Shown here in pieces: positions 24,949-34,998 of a stretch of DNA of 64,000 nucleotides. The notes below the pieces were generated by a model, which did not search any database, was not told the DNA's origin, and was given only the letters and a program-made list of their open reading frames with translations. Source of the DNA: Exiguobacterium acetylicum (GTDB taxonomy: Bacteria > Bacillota > Bacilli > Exiguobacteriales > Exiguobacteriaceae); contig NZ_CP082333.1 in the NCBI RefSeq assembly GCF_019890935.1, forward strand, positions 1,948,001 through 2,012,000, in the 5' to 3' direction. Position numbers and translations under genes: made by a program. The first letter of the stretch is position 1; every line of letters starts with the position of its first letter.

Positions 24949-26408
24949 TTCTGTTCCTCCATTTGCCGTATCATCTCTTTGACGATGATTTCCTCATCGA
25001 GCGGGAATTTCTCATCCCCAATGATTTGATATTTTTCATGACCCTTACCGGCTAAGATAACGATATTATCTGGTCGTGCGAGTCGTGCTGCGTAACGCAC
25101 GGCCTCTTCTCGATCACCGATTTCAACGAACTGATCATGGGTCATCCCTTTGGCGATGCCGGATGTAATCGACTCATACGCTTCATATCGTGGATCATCC
25201 GTTGTGATGACGACGGTTCCTGCGTAGGTCGAAGCGAGTTCGCCCATTTTTGGTCGTTTCGTCACATCGCGATTTCCACCTGTCCCGATCAGGAAGACGA
25301 TCTTTTCCTTTGGTACGTCAACGAGTGCTTTCAGACACTGTTCGATACCGTCTGGCGTATGCGCATAGTCGACATACACGTTATATCCTTCAATCGGCAA
25401 GCGTTGCATCCGACCTTTTGCCGGACGGATTGCTGAAATCGCGCCAGCAATCGTCGCTAGATCGTATCCGCAAGATAAGAGGATCCCTGTTGCAAGCAAC
25501 AGATTGTAGACGTTAAAGCGACCAATGAAATTCGCCGTGACATCGACTTGTTCTTCCTTGTACAGCATCGTAAACGTCGTTTGTTGAAGCGACTGTTCAA
25601 TCGCTGTTGCTCGGAGGTCAGCTGCGTTGTCGATGCCGTATGTCATGACACGAGCACCTGTCATCATCTCATACAGCTCGCTCGTCGGATCATCCGCATT
25701 CAAGACTGCGACTTTCTCTGTCGACAGCCGTTGACCGAGTTGTGCGAATAACAATCCTTTGGCACGCGCATAGTTTTCAAATGTTTTGTGAAAATCAAGG
25801 TGATCATGCGTCAGATTCGTAAATCCCGCAACGTCGTAATCGACACCTGTTACCCGACCAAGCTCTAATCCATGTGAAGAGACTTCCATGATGACATCTT
25901 GGACATCTTCTTCATGCATCTGATGCAGAAATGCTTGTAACTCGGAGCTTTGTGGTGTCGTATTGCGACTTGGCACGACGCGGTCACCAATCTTGACTTC
26001 GACCGTACCGATGATCCCCGTCTTCCGACCGAGGTGCGCTAATATATCACGAACGATCGTCGTCGTCGTCGTTTTCCCATTCGTTCCCGTAATACCAATC
26101 ATCCGCATCTTTTCAGAAGGATAATCATAGAATTTGCCAGCCAACTCGGCAATGGCACGTGATGTACTACGAACAAGAATGACAGGAATCGACACATCGA
26201 CCGGTTGTTCCGCGACGATTGCGACCGCTCCTTGTGCTTCTGCCTGTTTAGCATAGTCGTGTCCATCAACAGTATATCCTTTGATGGCGACGAACAATGT
26301 CCCCGGTTTAACATCCCGTGAATCGGTCGTGATGGACGTAACGTCCACCTCTACCATTCGTTCGATTTTTTGCGTCTGTATGACTTGAATCAATTCAGCT
26401 AAATTCAA
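24945..26408 (-). CDS. murE: UDP-MurNAc-L-Ala-D-Glu--amino acid ligase
   Basis: Cytosolic Mur ligase of 487 aa that adds the third residue of the peptidoglycan stem peptide. The three Mur domains are visible: the N-terminal UDP-binding part with TDSRDVKPGTLFVAIKG near residue 28, the central ATPase with GTNGKTTTT at 108, NTTPQS at 149 and the lysine loop near 216, and the C-terminal substrate domain. The specificity motif is DDPR at 404-407, neither the DNPR of diaminopimelate enzymes nor the DNPA of staphylococcal lysine enzymes. Overlap with the Fem-type gene and loss of nearby dap genes favour L-lysine. Start TTG at 26408 behind AAGGA. It lies outside the usual division-wall cluster. Confidence 0.88.
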   Translation of the reverse strand: MNLAELIQVIQTQKIERMVEVDVTSITTDSRDVKPGTLFVAIKGYTVDGHDYAKQAEAQGAVAIVAEQPVDVSIPVILVRSTSRAIAELAGKFYDYPSEKMRMIGITGTNGKTTTTTIVRDILAHLGRKTGIIGTVEVKIGDRVVPSRNTTPQSSELQAFLHQMHEEDVQDVIMEVSSHGLELGRVTGVDYDVAGFTNLTHDHLDFHKTFENYARAKGLLFAQLGQRLSTEKVAVLNADDPTSELYEMMTGARVMTYGIDNAADLRATAIEQSLQQTTFTMLYKEEQVDVTANFIGRFNVYNLLLATGILLSCGYDLATIAGAISAIRPAKGRMQRLPIEGYNVYVDYAHTPDGIEQCLKALVDVPKEKIVFLIGTGGNRDVTKRPKMGELASTYAGTVVITTDDPRYEAYESITSGIAKGMTHDQFVEIGDREEAVRYAARLARPDNIVILAGKGHEKYQIIGDEKFPLDEEIIVKEMIRQMEEQK

Positions 26409-26467
26409 CGGTATTCCTTCTTTCTCGACATCGTCATTTCATATGTTTCATCTATTCCGTTCTGCTA

Positions 26468-27700
26468 TCATGCTTCCTCTTCTTCGTCTGCCGGAAGAAT
26501 ATAGGCCTTTGCCGGTTCCTCCGAAAAGATGTGCTCAATCAGCCCTTCGATGTCCGATGAACGAATCCGTTCGACATCCGCTAACACTTCTTCAAGTGAT
26601 GGGTGGCGATGCAGATGCAACTCATTTCGGGCGTTTCGATTCATGTGGCTCGATGTGCCTTCGTTCCCTAAAATCAGAGAACCTTTCAGCTGTTCAATCC
26701 CATCTTCGAGTTCCTTCTTCGATAATCCATCCCGCTTCAAGCGATCGATTTCAGCAGCGAGGACCTTTTCGACCTCTTCGACCGATTCCGGAGACGTGCC
26801 GACATAGATCGTGAACGTTCCATGATCATCAAACGTCGTGTAATAGGAAAAGACAGAATAGGCAAGACCGCGTTCCTCTCGGATGGATTGGAATAAACGA
26901 CTCGACATCGTCGCACCGAATGCATTATTGAGTAAGGCGAGGGCAGGCAAACGTGGATCAGCAGAAGGAATCGCACGGAAATTATAACAAATATGAGCCT
27001 GTTCCGTATCCTTTTCCTTGCGAATCACACCATTTTGTAACCTTGGTTCTGTCGTCTCGCGTGTCTTCGATCGTGATTCGAGAATCGACATCCGCTCTTG
27101 AATCTGCGCAATCAACTCGTCTGAGACATTTCCGGCAACGGAAATGACGATTTGATCCGGAGCATACGCTTCTTCGAGATATCGTCCGATCATCGTTCGA
27201 TCAATCCGAAGCACACTCTCTTCCGTTCCAAGAATCGGTCGAGCCATGACATCTTCTCCGTAAGCCGCAACAGCTAATAACTCATGGACGAGATCATCTG
27301 GTGTGTCATCGTACATTTTAATCTCTTCAATGACGACCTTTTTCTCTTTTTCCAGTTCATCCGCGTCAAACGTCGATTCGAGGAACATGTCCGCCAATAC
27401 GTGAAAGGCTTCTCCTGCATGTTCATCTAATGTCTTGACGTAATAACACGTTTGATCCTTACTCGTGAACGCATTAATATTTCCACCAAGTCGGTCAAAG
27501 TAAACCGCAATCTCTTTTGCCGTATGGCGTTTTGTTCCTTTAAACATCATATGCTCGATGAGATGACTGATACCATGCTCCTCGATTTGTTCCGTCCGAC
27601 TTCCTGCTTGAATGAAGATTCCGGTCGCGACACTGCGTGCTTCCGGCATCCGTTCGACGATCAGTCGAACTCCGTTTTCTAGTTGTATCCGTTCGATCAT
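26468..27700 (-). CDS. mlpA: M16-family zinc peptidase (YmxG/MlpA-like)
   Basis: A 410 aa pitrilysin-type metallopeptidase. The inverted zinc motif HLIEH is at residues 46-50, and the downstream glutamate lies in the helix near residue 120-127 (EEIKMYDDTPDDLVHE). A second, inactive M16 domain follows with the FRAIPSADPR and RGLAYSVFSYY segments typical of the family. The start at 27700 is set by GGAGG; the frame continues upstream without support. In B. subtilis mlpA (ymxG) also follows pnp, with ylxY between, which is absent here. MlpA is reported to affect extracellular protease production; the true substrate is unknown. Confidence 0.85.
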   Translation of the reverse strand: MIERIQLENGVRLIVERMPEARSVATGIFIQAGSRTEQIEEHGISHLIEHMMFKGTKRHTAKEIAVYFDRLGGNINAFTSKDQTCYYVKTLDEHAGEAFHVLADMFLESTFDADELEKEKKVVIEEIKMYDDTPDDLVHELLAVAAYGEDVMARPILGTEESVLRIDRTMIGRYLEEAYAPDQIVISVAGNVSDELIAQIQERMSILESRSKTRETTEPRLQNGVIRKEKDTEQAHICYNFRAIPSADPRLPALALLNNAFGATMSSRLFQSIREERGLAYSVFSYYTTFDDHGTFTIYVGTSPESVEEVEKVLAAEIDRLKRDGLSKKELEDGIEQLKGSLILGNEGTSSHMNRNARNELHLHRHPSLEEVLADVERIRSSDIEGLIEHIFSEEPAKAYILPADEEEEA

Positions 27701-27724
27701 AGTAATTCCTCCAAATATAGGAAA

Positions 27725-27768
27725 CAAGGTGGCTCTCGTTGCATTCTCTGCACCGTCGAGCCACCTTG
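27725..27768 (-). terminator. Hairpin between pnp and the M16 peptidase gene
   Basis: CAAGGTGGCTC and GAGCCACCTTG pair over 11 bases, with an inner GCA...TGC pairing. Only TTTCC follows on the minus strand, so it may be a weak terminator or an mRNA stabilising or processing element. Confidence 0.6.
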
Positions 27769-27774
27769 GATTCA

Positions 27775-29994
27775 TTAGTTACGACGTGGTGGACGTTGTC
27801 CGTCACGTGGTGGGCGTGAACCCTGATCCCGGCGTGGCGGGCGGTTCTCACGCTCTGTCTTTTTCTTTTCTTCATACGCTGCACGATCTTCTTCACTTAA
27901 GCCTTCGACGAGCAGGACTTTGTGCGAAGCGTTGACGCGTCCCTTGTCATCGATTTCTGTGACACGGACTTTTAGCTTATCTCCAAGTTTGACGACATCT
28001 TCCGTATGACCAACACGGTTAAGTGCGAGTTCCGAAATGTGGACGAGTGCGTCTTTTCCTTTGAACAATTCGACGAATGCACCGAATTTCTCAACACGAC
28101 GAACTGTTCCATCGAACTCTTCACCGACGACGACTTCACGGACGATATCTTCGACCAATTGACGGGCACGATCGATGCCGGCTTGATCCGTCGAAGCGAT
28201 AAAGACGGTTCCGTCTTGATCGATGTCGATCTTGACGCCTGTCTCATCGATGATACCGTTGATGACTTTACCACCAGGTCCGATGACATCACGGATTTTA
28301 TCTGGATTGATTTTGAGCGTGACGATTTTTGGCGCGTATTGCGACAATTCGACACGTGGTTCAGCGATGACCGTTTGCATATGCTCAAGAATGTGCAGAC
28401 GACCAAGACGTGCTTGTTCGAGTGCTTCTTCGAGGATTTGACGCGTGATTCCGCCAATTTTCATATCCATTTGCAGAGCTGTGACACCTTCGTGAGTTCC
28501 AGCGACTTTAAAGTCCATATCGCCGAGATGATCTTCCATCCCTTGGATATCTGTCAAGATCGAGTAATTGTCGCCTTCCATGATCAAGCCCATCGCGATA
28601 CCAGCGACGGGTGCTTTAAGTGGAACACCTGCATCCATCATGGCAAGGATCGAACCACAGATTGAAGCCTGTGATGAAGAACCGTTCGACTCAAGAACTT
28701 CCGACACGAGACGAATCGTGTACGGGAAATCAACTTCATTCGGGAGAACTGGTAAGAGTGCGCGTTCTCCAAGTGCCCCGTGACCAATTTCACGACGACC
28801 TGGCGCACGCATCGGACGTGCTTCCCCAACTGAGAATGGTGGGAAGTTGTAGTGGTGCATGAAACGCTTCTCTTCCTTCAGACCCAGTCCATCGATGATT
28901 TGAGCGTCACCCGCAACACCGAGTGTCGCAACAGACAAGACTTGTGTCTGACCGCGTGTGAACAAACCTGAACCGTGCGCACGTGGTAAGAGACCGACTT
29001 CTGAATCAAGTGGACGGATCTCAGCAAGACCACGACCATCTGGACGAACTTTGTCTTCCGTGATGAGGCGACGGACTTCGTCTTTGACGAACTTGTTGAG
29101 AACGCCTGATACTTCTGCCAATTGTTCTGCTGTGACTGACTCGTCAGCTGCATACAACTCGATGTATTTTGCGATGACTTCGTTGATAGCAACGTCACGT
29201 GCTTGTTTTTCTTCGACTTGAACTGCTTGTGTGACTTCTGCCAATGCTTCTGCTTTCAGGCGATTGACGATTGTCTCATCGAAGCTTGATACCGTATATT
29301 CGAACTTCTCTTTACCGACTTGTGCGACGATTTCTTCTTGGAACGCGATCATTTCCTTGATGACATCATGTCCGAGCAAGATCGCTTCAAGCATTGCTTG
29401 TTCCGATACTTCCTTCGCACCTGCTTCAACCATGTTGACGGCATGTTTTGTTCCGGCAACTTGAAGGTCGATGTCGCTGACTTCCATTTGCGCTGAAGTT
29501 GGGTTCACAACGAATTCTCCGTCAACGCGACCAATCGTCACGCCTGCGATTGGACCGTCAAATGGAATATCCGAGATCGAAAGCGCAATCGAAGCTCCGA
29601 TCATCGCAGCGACTTCTGGTGAATTGTCAGTATCTGACGAAAGGACCGTCGTCGCCACTTGAACGTCGTGACGGAAACCATCCGGGAATAATGGACGGAT
29701 TGGACGGTCGATCAGACGCGAAGTCAAGATCGCACTCTCTCCAGGACGTCCTTCACGTTTGAGGAATCCACCTGGGATTTTACCTGCCGCATATAATTTT
29801 TCTTCATAGTTCACTGTTAATGGGAAGAAATCTAAGTCCTTCGGTTGTTTTGATGCAACGACCGTAGCAAGAACGGCTGTATCGCCGTAACGAATCAATG
29901 CTGCTCCGTTCGCTTGTTTTGCTAATTGACCGATTTCAATCGTTAATGGACGTCCACCGAGTTCGGTCGAAAACGTCTGTTTTGTTTGTGACAT
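27775..29994 (-). CDS. pnp: Polynucleotide phosphorylase
   Basis: 3'-5' phosphorolytic exoribonuclease of 739 aa, central to mRNA turnover and a usual partner of RNase Y/J and helicase. Two RNase PH domains are present (residues about 5-220 and 310-550, including [17 protein letters not shown] and [15 protein letters not shown]), followed by a KH domain ([16 protein letters not shown]) and an S1 domain ([26 protein letters not shown]). The C-terminal tail is rich in Arg and Pro (about residues 712-739) and may bind RNA or partners. The start at 29994 has GAGGAG upstream; the 12 codons before it are dropped. Confidence 0.96.
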   Translation of the reverse strand: MSQTKQTFSTELGGRPLTIEIGQLAKQANGAALIRYGDTAVLATVVASKQPKDLDFFPLTVNYEEKLYAAGKIPGGFLKREGRPGESAILTSRLIDRPIRPLFPDGFRHDVQVATTVLSSDTDNSPEVAAMIGASIALSISDIPFDGPIAGVTIGRVDGEFVVNPTSAQMEVSDIDLQVAGTKHAVNMVEAGAKEVSEQAMLEAILLGHDVIKEMIAFQEEIVAQVGKEKFEYTVSSFDETIVNRLKAEALAEVTQAVQVEEKQARDVAINEVIAKYIELYAADESVTAEQLAEVSGVLNKFVKDEVRRLITEDKVRPDGRGLAEIRPLDSEVGLLPRAHGSGLFTRGQTQVLSVATLGVAGDAQIIDGLGLKEEKRFMHHYNFPPFSVGEARPMRAPGRREIGHGALGERALLPVLPNEVDFPYTIRLVSEVLESNGSSSQASICGSILAMMDAGVPLKAPVAGIAMGLIMEGDNYSILTDIQGMEDHLGDMDFKVAGTHEGVTALQMDMKIGGITRQILEEALEQARLGRLHILEHMQTVIAEPRVELSQYAPKIVTLKINPDKIRDVIGPGGKVINGIIDETGVKIDIDQDGTVFIASTDQAGIDRARQLVEDIVREVVVGEEFDGTVRRVEKFGAFVELFKGKDALVHISELALNRVGHTEDVVKLGDKLKVRVTEIDDKGRVNASHKVLLVEGLSEEDRAAYEEKKKTERENRPPRRDQGSRPPRDGQRPPRRN

Positions 29995-30078
29995 GCACAA
30001 ATCTCCTCTCACTGCTATCCGTTTTTTCATTCAAATCTAATTATGTAGGTTCTTGCGCAAAAAGTCCATGAATCGGCA

Positions 30079-30110
30079 AAAAAAAGAAACAGGAGACGAT
30101 GCTCCTGCTT
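30079..30110 (-). terminator. Terminator after rpsO
   Basis: CAGGAG and CTCCTG pair around CATCGT, followed by TTTCTTTTTTTT on the minus strand. It lies between rpsO and pnp, so pnp probably relies on readthrough or its own start. Confidence 0.75.
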
Positions 30111-30132
30111 CCCTACCTCGTTCTCGTCGGGA

Positions 30133-30402
30133 TTAGCGACGGAGACCAAGACGCTCGATCAACGAACGGTAACGTGCAACATCCTTGTTACGAAGGTATG
30201 TGAGCAAGTTACGGCGACGACCGACCATTTTCAAGAGACCACGACGTGAGTGGTGATCCTTTTTGTGTGTACGTAAGTGATCGTTCAAAGTTGTGATCTG
30301 TTCAGTTAAAACAGCAACTTGTACTTCCGGCGAACCAGTATCGCCTTGTTTCGTAGCATATGCTTCGATGATTTCGTTTTTACGTTCTTTTGTGAGTGCC
30401 AT
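30133..30402 (-). CDS. rpsO: 30S ribosomal protein S15
   Basis: Small-subunit protein of 89 aa, the exact usual length, binding the central 16S rRNA junction. It starts [28 protein letters not shown] and has HRKDHHSR-type and [27 protein letters not shown] segments. The ATG at 30402 is chosen over a GTG two codons earlier because it gives the standard N-terminus. A strong promoter and a structured leader precede it. Confidence 0.97.
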   Translation of the reverse strand: MALTKERKNEIIEAYATKQGDTGSPEVQVAVLTEQITTLNDHLRTHKKDHHSRRGLLKMVGRRRNLLTYLRNKDVARYRSLIERLGLRR

Positions 30403-30442
30403 TGTCACTCCACCTCCATCTTATGAATGACCGTATTCCCGA

Positions 30443-30466
30443 GCATCGGATGGTGAGACCAGATGC
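30443..30466 (-). promoter_or_regulatory. Hairpin in the rpsO leader
   Basis: GCATC and GATGC, with an inner TGGT/ACCA pair and a three-base bulge, lie in the roughly 95-base leader between the promoter and rpsO. S15 represses its own mRNA through leader structures in several bacteria; this hairpin is a candidate but does not match a form I recognise. Confidence 0.4.
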
Positions 30467-30500
30467 CAAGTGAATCGGCTGTACGTGATCGTACTGACCT

Positions 30501-30529
30501 ATCATAACGAACCCTGTCCGTACTGTCAA
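30501..30529 (-). promoter_or_regulatory. Strong sigma-A promoter of rpsO
   Basis: TTGACA (perfect) and TATGAT on the minus strand with a 17-base spacer. The -35 includes the TGA stop codon of ribF. Confidence 0.8.
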
Positions 30530-31455
30530 ACGCTTAATCGTGTATTTGCCTCTTCGCGGTCCCGTGCCAATTGTTCCTTTAGTTGATCGATACCGTTGAA
30601 GGCTTTTTCATCACGTAAATAAGCGATCCATTCAAGCGTCAATTCTTGACCATAAAGATCCTCATCAAAGTCAAGAAGATGTGTCTCGATACTGACGTCT
30701 CCTGTCTCATAGAACGTCGGGCGTCTTCCGACGTTCGTCATCGCTTTGAACCGACGACCGTCCGCTAAACGAACGAATGTCGCATACACACCAAGTTTCG
30801 GTATGACGTAGGCGAATTCTGGTCGCATGTTGGCTGTCGGGAAGCCAATTTGTCGACCGCGTGCGTCACCGTGAATGATCGTACCTTTGATTTGGTAGGG
30901 TTCACCGAGTAAACGTGCAGCCGGTTCGACTTCTCCTGCAGCAAGTAAACGACGAATCCGGGTTGAGCTGATTTTTTCTGCTTCTTCTTGGAACTCTGCT
31001 ACAACGGTGTGCGTGAACGTGCTCCGACTATGAAAATCAAGCGTCGTCATTTTTCCGGCTCCGAAGCGACCGTAGGAATAATCAAATCCAGCGACGACGT
31101 GCTCTGCTCCAGACGCAATCAGATATTCATCGACGAAAGCTTGCGGTGACAATTCCGAGAAAGGAATCGTGAACTCAATGACGTAAACACGATCGACACC
31201 AAGGCGTTCGATTTTCTCTAATTTCCGTTCAAGCGGCGTGATGTAGCGGACCGGTTCATCCCCTTTACCAAGTACTTGTTTCGGATGTGGATCAAAGGTC
31301 ATGACAGCCAAAGGAAGGCGACGAGCCTCCGCTTCTTTCCGTGCTGCTGCGATGACTTGCTGATGTCCGAGATGTACACCGTCAAAAAAGCCGAGCGCGA
31401 TGACAGCAGGGTCTTTTTGAGGCTGTTCCGGATATGTCAAATGTATGATGTCCAT
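30526..31455 (-). CDS. ribF: Bifunctional riboflavin kinase / FAD synthetase
   Basis: Cytosolic enzyme of 309 aa that phosphorylates riboflavin to FMN and adenylates FMN to FAD. The N-terminal nucleotidyltransferase domain has ALGFFDGVHLGHQQVI near residue 20 and SSTRIRRLLAAGEV near 165. The C-terminal flavokinase domain has GTIIHGDARGRQIGFPTAN and the closing ETHLLDFDEDLYGQELTLEW. GGAGAG precedes the ATG. It lies between truB and rpsO as in other Bacillales. No FMN riboswitch was seen upstream. Confidence 0.95.
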   Translation of the reverse strand: MDIIHLTYPEQPQKDPAVIALGFFDGVHLGHQQVIAAARKEAEARRLPLAVMTFDPHPKQVLGKGDEPVRYITPLERKLEKIERLGVDRVYVIEFTIPFSELSPQAFVDEYLIASGAEHVVAGFDYSYGRFGAGKMTTLDFHSRSTFTHTVVAEFQEEAEKISSTRIRRLLAAGEVEPAARLLGEPYQIKGTIIHGDARGRQIGFPTANMRPEFAYVIPKLGVYATFVRLADGRRFKAMTNVGRRPTFYETGDVSIETHLLDFDEDLYGQELTLEWIAYLRDEKAFNGIDQLKEQLARDREEANTRLSV

Positions 31456-31471
31456 GATGCTCTCTCCGATC

Positions 31472-32380
31472 TTAATCGATTTGTAGCATGACCTCGACGC
31501 GTGCTACCTGTTCTTCTGGAAGACGTCGATATAACGCTAAAGGTACGTCTTCTTCATTATAGACAGTAAACAGCTCGAATTCGACTGGAATGCTCGTCAG
31601 CTTAGCTCCGTTCAAGACACGCTGCGCTGTTGCTGCGTCAACCGTCAATCGTGGCCATTTTTGGATGACGTGTTCGATCGGTAGGACGTGTTGCATCCGT
31701 TCTTCGACTGTCTCGTACGACTCGAGCGTCTCAAGTGTGACGGTGTCCGTCTCAGCAATCGCCCCAGAACCTGTCCGGCGTAAGTCGCTCATGTGTGCGG
31801 CATAACCGAGTCGTTCTCCGATTTCGACTGCTAGTGTCCGGATATAGGTCCCTTTTCCACATGCGATATCGAGGCGGAAGCGACAAAGACCATCTTCGAA
31901 TACGAGGTCCGATGTCCGTTCCAATCGATCGATACGGACGATCCGTGTCGGTCGCTCGACTTCAATCCCTTTTCGTGCATATTCGTATAGTTTCTTCCCG
32001 TTCACTTTGACTGCTGAATAATACGGTGGCGTCTGTTCGATTTCTCCTGTCAAGGCGCTCAGAATATCAGCGATCGCCTCTTCAGTAATACTTTCGGGTT
32101 CGACCGGTGTTTCACGAACGATCTCTCCGTGTGCATCTTCTGTCGTCGTTGCAAAACCGATCGTCACTTCCGCCGCGTAACGTTTTCCTTCATCCGTGAT
32201 GAAACGGGCAAGTTTCGTCGCTCGACCGAGACAAATCGGTAAGACACCTGTTACTTCTGGGTCAAGCGTCCCTGTATGTCCGACTTTTTTCGTCTGAAAC
32301 AAGCGACGTAGACGAAAGACACAATCATGACTCGTCATGCCGGCTGGTTTATCTAGTGGTAATACTCCGATGGGTTCCAC
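31472..32380 (-). CDS. truB: tRNA pseudouridine(55) synthase
   Basis: Makes pseudouridine 55 in the T-loop of tRNAs, 302 aa. It opens with GVLPLDKPAGMTSHDCVFRLRRLF and has the catalytic aspartate segment GHTGTLDPEVTGVLPICLGRATKL, then YYSAVKVNGKKLYEYARKG; a C-terminal PUA-like domain follows. The start is GTG at 32380 because AAGGAGG lies seven bases upstream; the frame is open to 32410, but that part overlaps the upstream hairpin. Preceded by an internal terminator-like hairpin after rbfA. Confidence 0.95.
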   Translation of the reverse strand: MEPIGVLPLDKPAGMTSHDCVFRLRRLFQTKKVGHTGTLDPEVTGVLPICLGRATKLARFITDEGKRYAAEVTIGFATTTEDAHGEIVRETPVEPESITEEAIADILSALTGEIEQTPPYYSAVKVNGKKLYEYARKGIEVERPTRIVRIDRLERTSDLVFEDGLCRFRLDIACGKGTYIRTLAVEIGERLGYAAHMSDLRRTGSGAIAETDTVTLETLESYETVEERMQHVLPIEHVIQKWPRLTVDAATAQRVLNGAKLTSIPVEFELFTVYNEEDVPLALYRRLPEEQVARVEVMLQID

Positions 32381-32394
32381 GTGATGTCCTCCTT

Positions 32395-32425
32395 GAAAAA
32401 AGGCAACCACATGCGTGGTTGCCTT
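32395..32425 (-). terminator. Internal terminator between rbfA and truB
   Basis: AGGCAACCAC and GTGGTTGCCT form a perfect 10-base stem around a short loop, followed by TTTTTT on the minus strand. It lies between two genes of the same operon and so must be read through in part. Confidence 0.8.
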
Positions 32426-32430
32426 AGGTG

Positions 32431-32772
32431 TTAATCTTTGTTCAAATTCCGAAGCAACTCATCAATGCGTGATCCGTATTCGACAGAAGAATCGACCTCG
32501 AACAATAGTTCAGGTGTTTTCCGCAGACGAATCCGCGATCCGATTTCCTTACGCATGAAGCCTTTTGATTTTTCAAGACCGATGCGCGCATCCTCACGTG
32601 CTTTTTCGTCACCGAGGACTGAATAGAAGATCGTCGCTTGTTGCAAGTCTCCTGTCACTTCGACACCTGTGACGGTAATCGGCTTGACGCGTGGATCCTT
32701 GACATCTTTGATGAGCAGTTGCGTAATTTCCTTACGCACCTGTTCGGCGACACGATTCGAGCGTAAACTCAT
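32431..32772 (-). CDS. rbfA: 30S ribosome-binding factor A
   Basis: A 113 aa KH-fold assembly factor for the 30S subunit, needed for 16S rRNA 5'-end maturation and cold growth. The sequence MSLRSNRVAEQVRKEITQLL, then VKDPRVKPITVTGVEVTGDLQQATIFYS and RLRKTPELLFEVDSSVEYGSRIDELL is typical. CTGGAGGG precedes the ATG. In B. subtilis ylxP lies between infB and rbfA; here only 39 bases separate them, so ylxP is absent. Confidence 0.95.
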   Translation of the reverse strand: MSLRSNRVAEQVRKEITQLLIKDVKDPRVKPITVTGVEVTGDLQQATIFYSVLGDEKAREDARIGLEKSKGFMRKEIGSRIRLRKTPELLFEVDSSVEYGSRIDELLRNLNKD

Positions 32773-32811
32773 GTTTGTTCCCTCCAGTTCGGAAGAATGG
32801 ATTCCGTTCTG

Positions 32812-34983
32812 TTACTTCCGTTTGACTTCTTCCATGATGAACGCTTCGATGACATCATCGACTTTTACGTCATCATATTTTTCAATCTTAATACCACACT
32901 CGTAACCAGCAGCGACTTCTTTGACATCATCTTTGAAGCGGCGAAGTGTATCGAGTTTTCCTTCGTAGATGACAATGCTGTCACGAACGACACGAACACC
33001 TGCATCACGTGTCAACTTACCTTCCGTGACATATCCACCTGCGATCGTACCGACTTTCGACACTTTGATGACATCTCGGACTTCAGCTTGACCGATGATT
33101 TTCTCGACGAATTCAGGATCAAGGAGACCTTTCATCGCTTGCTCGATTTCTTCAATCGCATTGTAGATGATCCGGTGAAGACGAATTTCGACTTTTTCCT
33201 GATCTGCCATTGATTTTGCGTTACCATCCGGACGAACGTTGAATCCGATGATGATCGCATTTGCTGCTGAGGCGAGGATGACGTCACCTTCTGTGATCGC
33301 ACCAACACCTGAGTGTACGATGTTAATTTTAACACCTTCGACATCAATTTTCTTCAATGAACCGGCTAAGGCTTCAACTGAACCTTGAACATCACCTTTG
33401 ATGATGATATTGAGGTCCTTGACTTCGCCTTCTTTGATGCGGTCGAAGAGATCTTCTAAGCTAACTTTCGCTGAATCGCGACGTTGTGCTTCGATTTCAC
33501 GTTGGTAACGTGCTTCACCGATTTGGCGTGCTTTTTTCTCATCTTCGAATGCGAAGAATTGATCGCCCGCTTTCGGGACATCGTTTAAACCTGTAATTTC
33601 GATTGGCGTCGATGGTCCGACTTCTTTGACACGACGACCGATATCGTTGACCATTGCCCGGATACGACCGAACGTGTGACCGACGACGATCGGGTCACCA
33701 ACGCGAAGTGTTCCGTGTTGAACGAGAAGTGTAGCGACTGGACCGCGTCCTTTATCGAGTTTCGCCTCGATAACTGTTCCGCGACCGTTCATGTCTGGTG
33801 TTGATTTGTATTCTTGAACTTCTGAGACGAGAAGGATCATCTCGAGCAATTCGTCGATGCCGTCTCCTTTAAGAGCTGAAACCGGTACGAAGATTGTATC
33901 GCCGCCCCAGTCCTCTGCAACAAGTTCGAACTCTGTCAATTCTTGTTTGACACGGTCAGGGTTTGCGCCCTCTTTATCCATCTTGTTGACCGCGACGATG
34001 ATTGGGACGCCAGCTGCTTTCGCGTGGCTGATCGCTTCTTCTGTCTGCGGCATGACACCGTCATCTGCTGCAACGACGATGATTGCGATATCCGTGACAT
34101 CTGCTCCACGTGCACGCATCGTCGTGAACGCCGCGTGACCTGGTGTATCAAGGAACGTGATCTTCTTGCCGTCGATCTCAACTTGGTAAGCACCGATGTG
34201 CTGCGTGATCCCGCCGGCTTCGCCTGCAGTGACCTTCGTGTTACGGATCGAGTCGAGCAATGTCGTTTTACCGTGGTCGACGTGTCCCATGATCGTAACG
34301 ACCGGTGGACGCTCAGACAATTCGTACTGGTCAAGGTTCAATTCGTATTGATCAAAGTCCGTCTCATCGACTTGGACAGTCTTTTCGACTTCAAAACCAA
34401 ACTCTGTCGCGAGCAGTTCGACTGTCTCGTCATCAAGATCTTGGTTGATCGTCGCCATAACACCGAGACCCATCAATTTCATGATCAGTTCATTCGGTTT
34501 TTTCGCCATTTTTTCAGCGAGTTCACCGACTGTCAAGTTGTCAGAGTATTGAACGACGTTTGCCATCGCCTCTTCTTGCGCCCGGCGAGCTGCTTTCCGT
34601 TGACTCGACTTCGAGTTCGGATCCGCTACTTCAAGTTTGCGTGGTTCTGCTTTCTTTTGGTTCGGACGACGTTTGCCGCCACGGTTGTTACGGTTGCCGA
34701 ATTCTGGGCGTCCGCCTTTGCTGTTACGTGATTGGTTACCTGCTGGTTTGTTTGTACTTCCTGGTCGGTTCGGTTTATTATCTGATTTCACTTGTTTTGG
34801 AGCCTCCGTCTTTTGAGCCCGATATTTTTCGGGATTAAATACTTGATCGAGTTGCTGTACTGTCTGTTCATCTAATACTGCCATATGATTCTTGACTGGT
34901 TTCTCCAGCTTTTCGAGCTGGGTGATGACCTGCTTACTTGTTACGTTTTGTTCCTTGGCGAATTCGTATACACGCTTACCCAA
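32812..34983 (-). CDS. infB: Translation initiation factor IF-2
   Basis: GTPase of 723 aa that places initiator tRNA on the 30S subunit. The N-terminal IF2_N module ([23 protein letters not shown]) is followed by a low-complexity stretch rich in Asn, Arg, Lys and Gly (about residues 70-125), a second IF2_N module, then the G domain with [13 protein letters not shown] near 235, DTPGHAAF and NKMDK, and the beta-barrel and C-terminal domains. I place the start at TTG 34983, behind GGAGGTGG; the frame could begin at the TTG at 34998, but that overlaps the ribosome site. Confidence 0.95.
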   Translation of the reverse strand: MGKRVYEFAKEQNVTSKQVITQLEKLEKPVKNHMAVLDEQTVQQLDQVFNPEKYRAQKTEAPKQVKSDNKPNRPGSTNKPAGNQSRNSKGGRPEFGNRNNRGGKRRPNQKKAEPRKLEVADPNSKSSQRKAARRAQEEAMANVVQYSDNLTVGELAEKMAKKPNELIMKLMGLGVMATINQDLDDETVELLATEFGFEVEKTVQVDETDFDQYELNLDQYELSERPPVVTIMGHVDHGKTTLLDSIRNTKVTAGEAGGITQHIGAYQVEIDGKKITFLDTPGHAAFTTMRARGADVTDIAIIVVAADDGVMPQTEEAISHAKAAGVPIIVAVNKMDKEGANPDRVKQELTEFELVAEDWGGDTIFVPVSALKGDGIDELLEMILLVSEVQEYKSTPDMNGRGTVIEAKLDKGRGPVATLLVQHGTLRVGDPIVVGHTFGRIRAMVNDIGRRVKEVGPSTPIEITGLNDVPKAGDQFFAFEDEKKARQIGEARYQREIEAQRRDSAKVSLEDLFDRIKEGEVKDLNIIIKGDVQGSVEALAGSLKKIDVEGVKINIVHSGVGAITEGDVILASAANAIIIGFNVRPDGNAKSMADQEKVEIRLHRIIYNAIEEIEQAMKGLLDPEFVEKIIGQAEVRDVIKVSKVGTIAGGYVTEGKLTRDAGVRVVRDSIVIYEGKLDTLRRFKDDVKEVAAGYECGIKIEKYDDVKVDDVIEAFIMEEVKRK

Positions 34984-34998
34984 AGGATCCACCTCCAA

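Noticed and set aside
32812-34998. Several long antisense frames within infB, polC, flhA and cheA
   Set aside because: They shadow real genes and lack ribosome sites and recognisable protein features.
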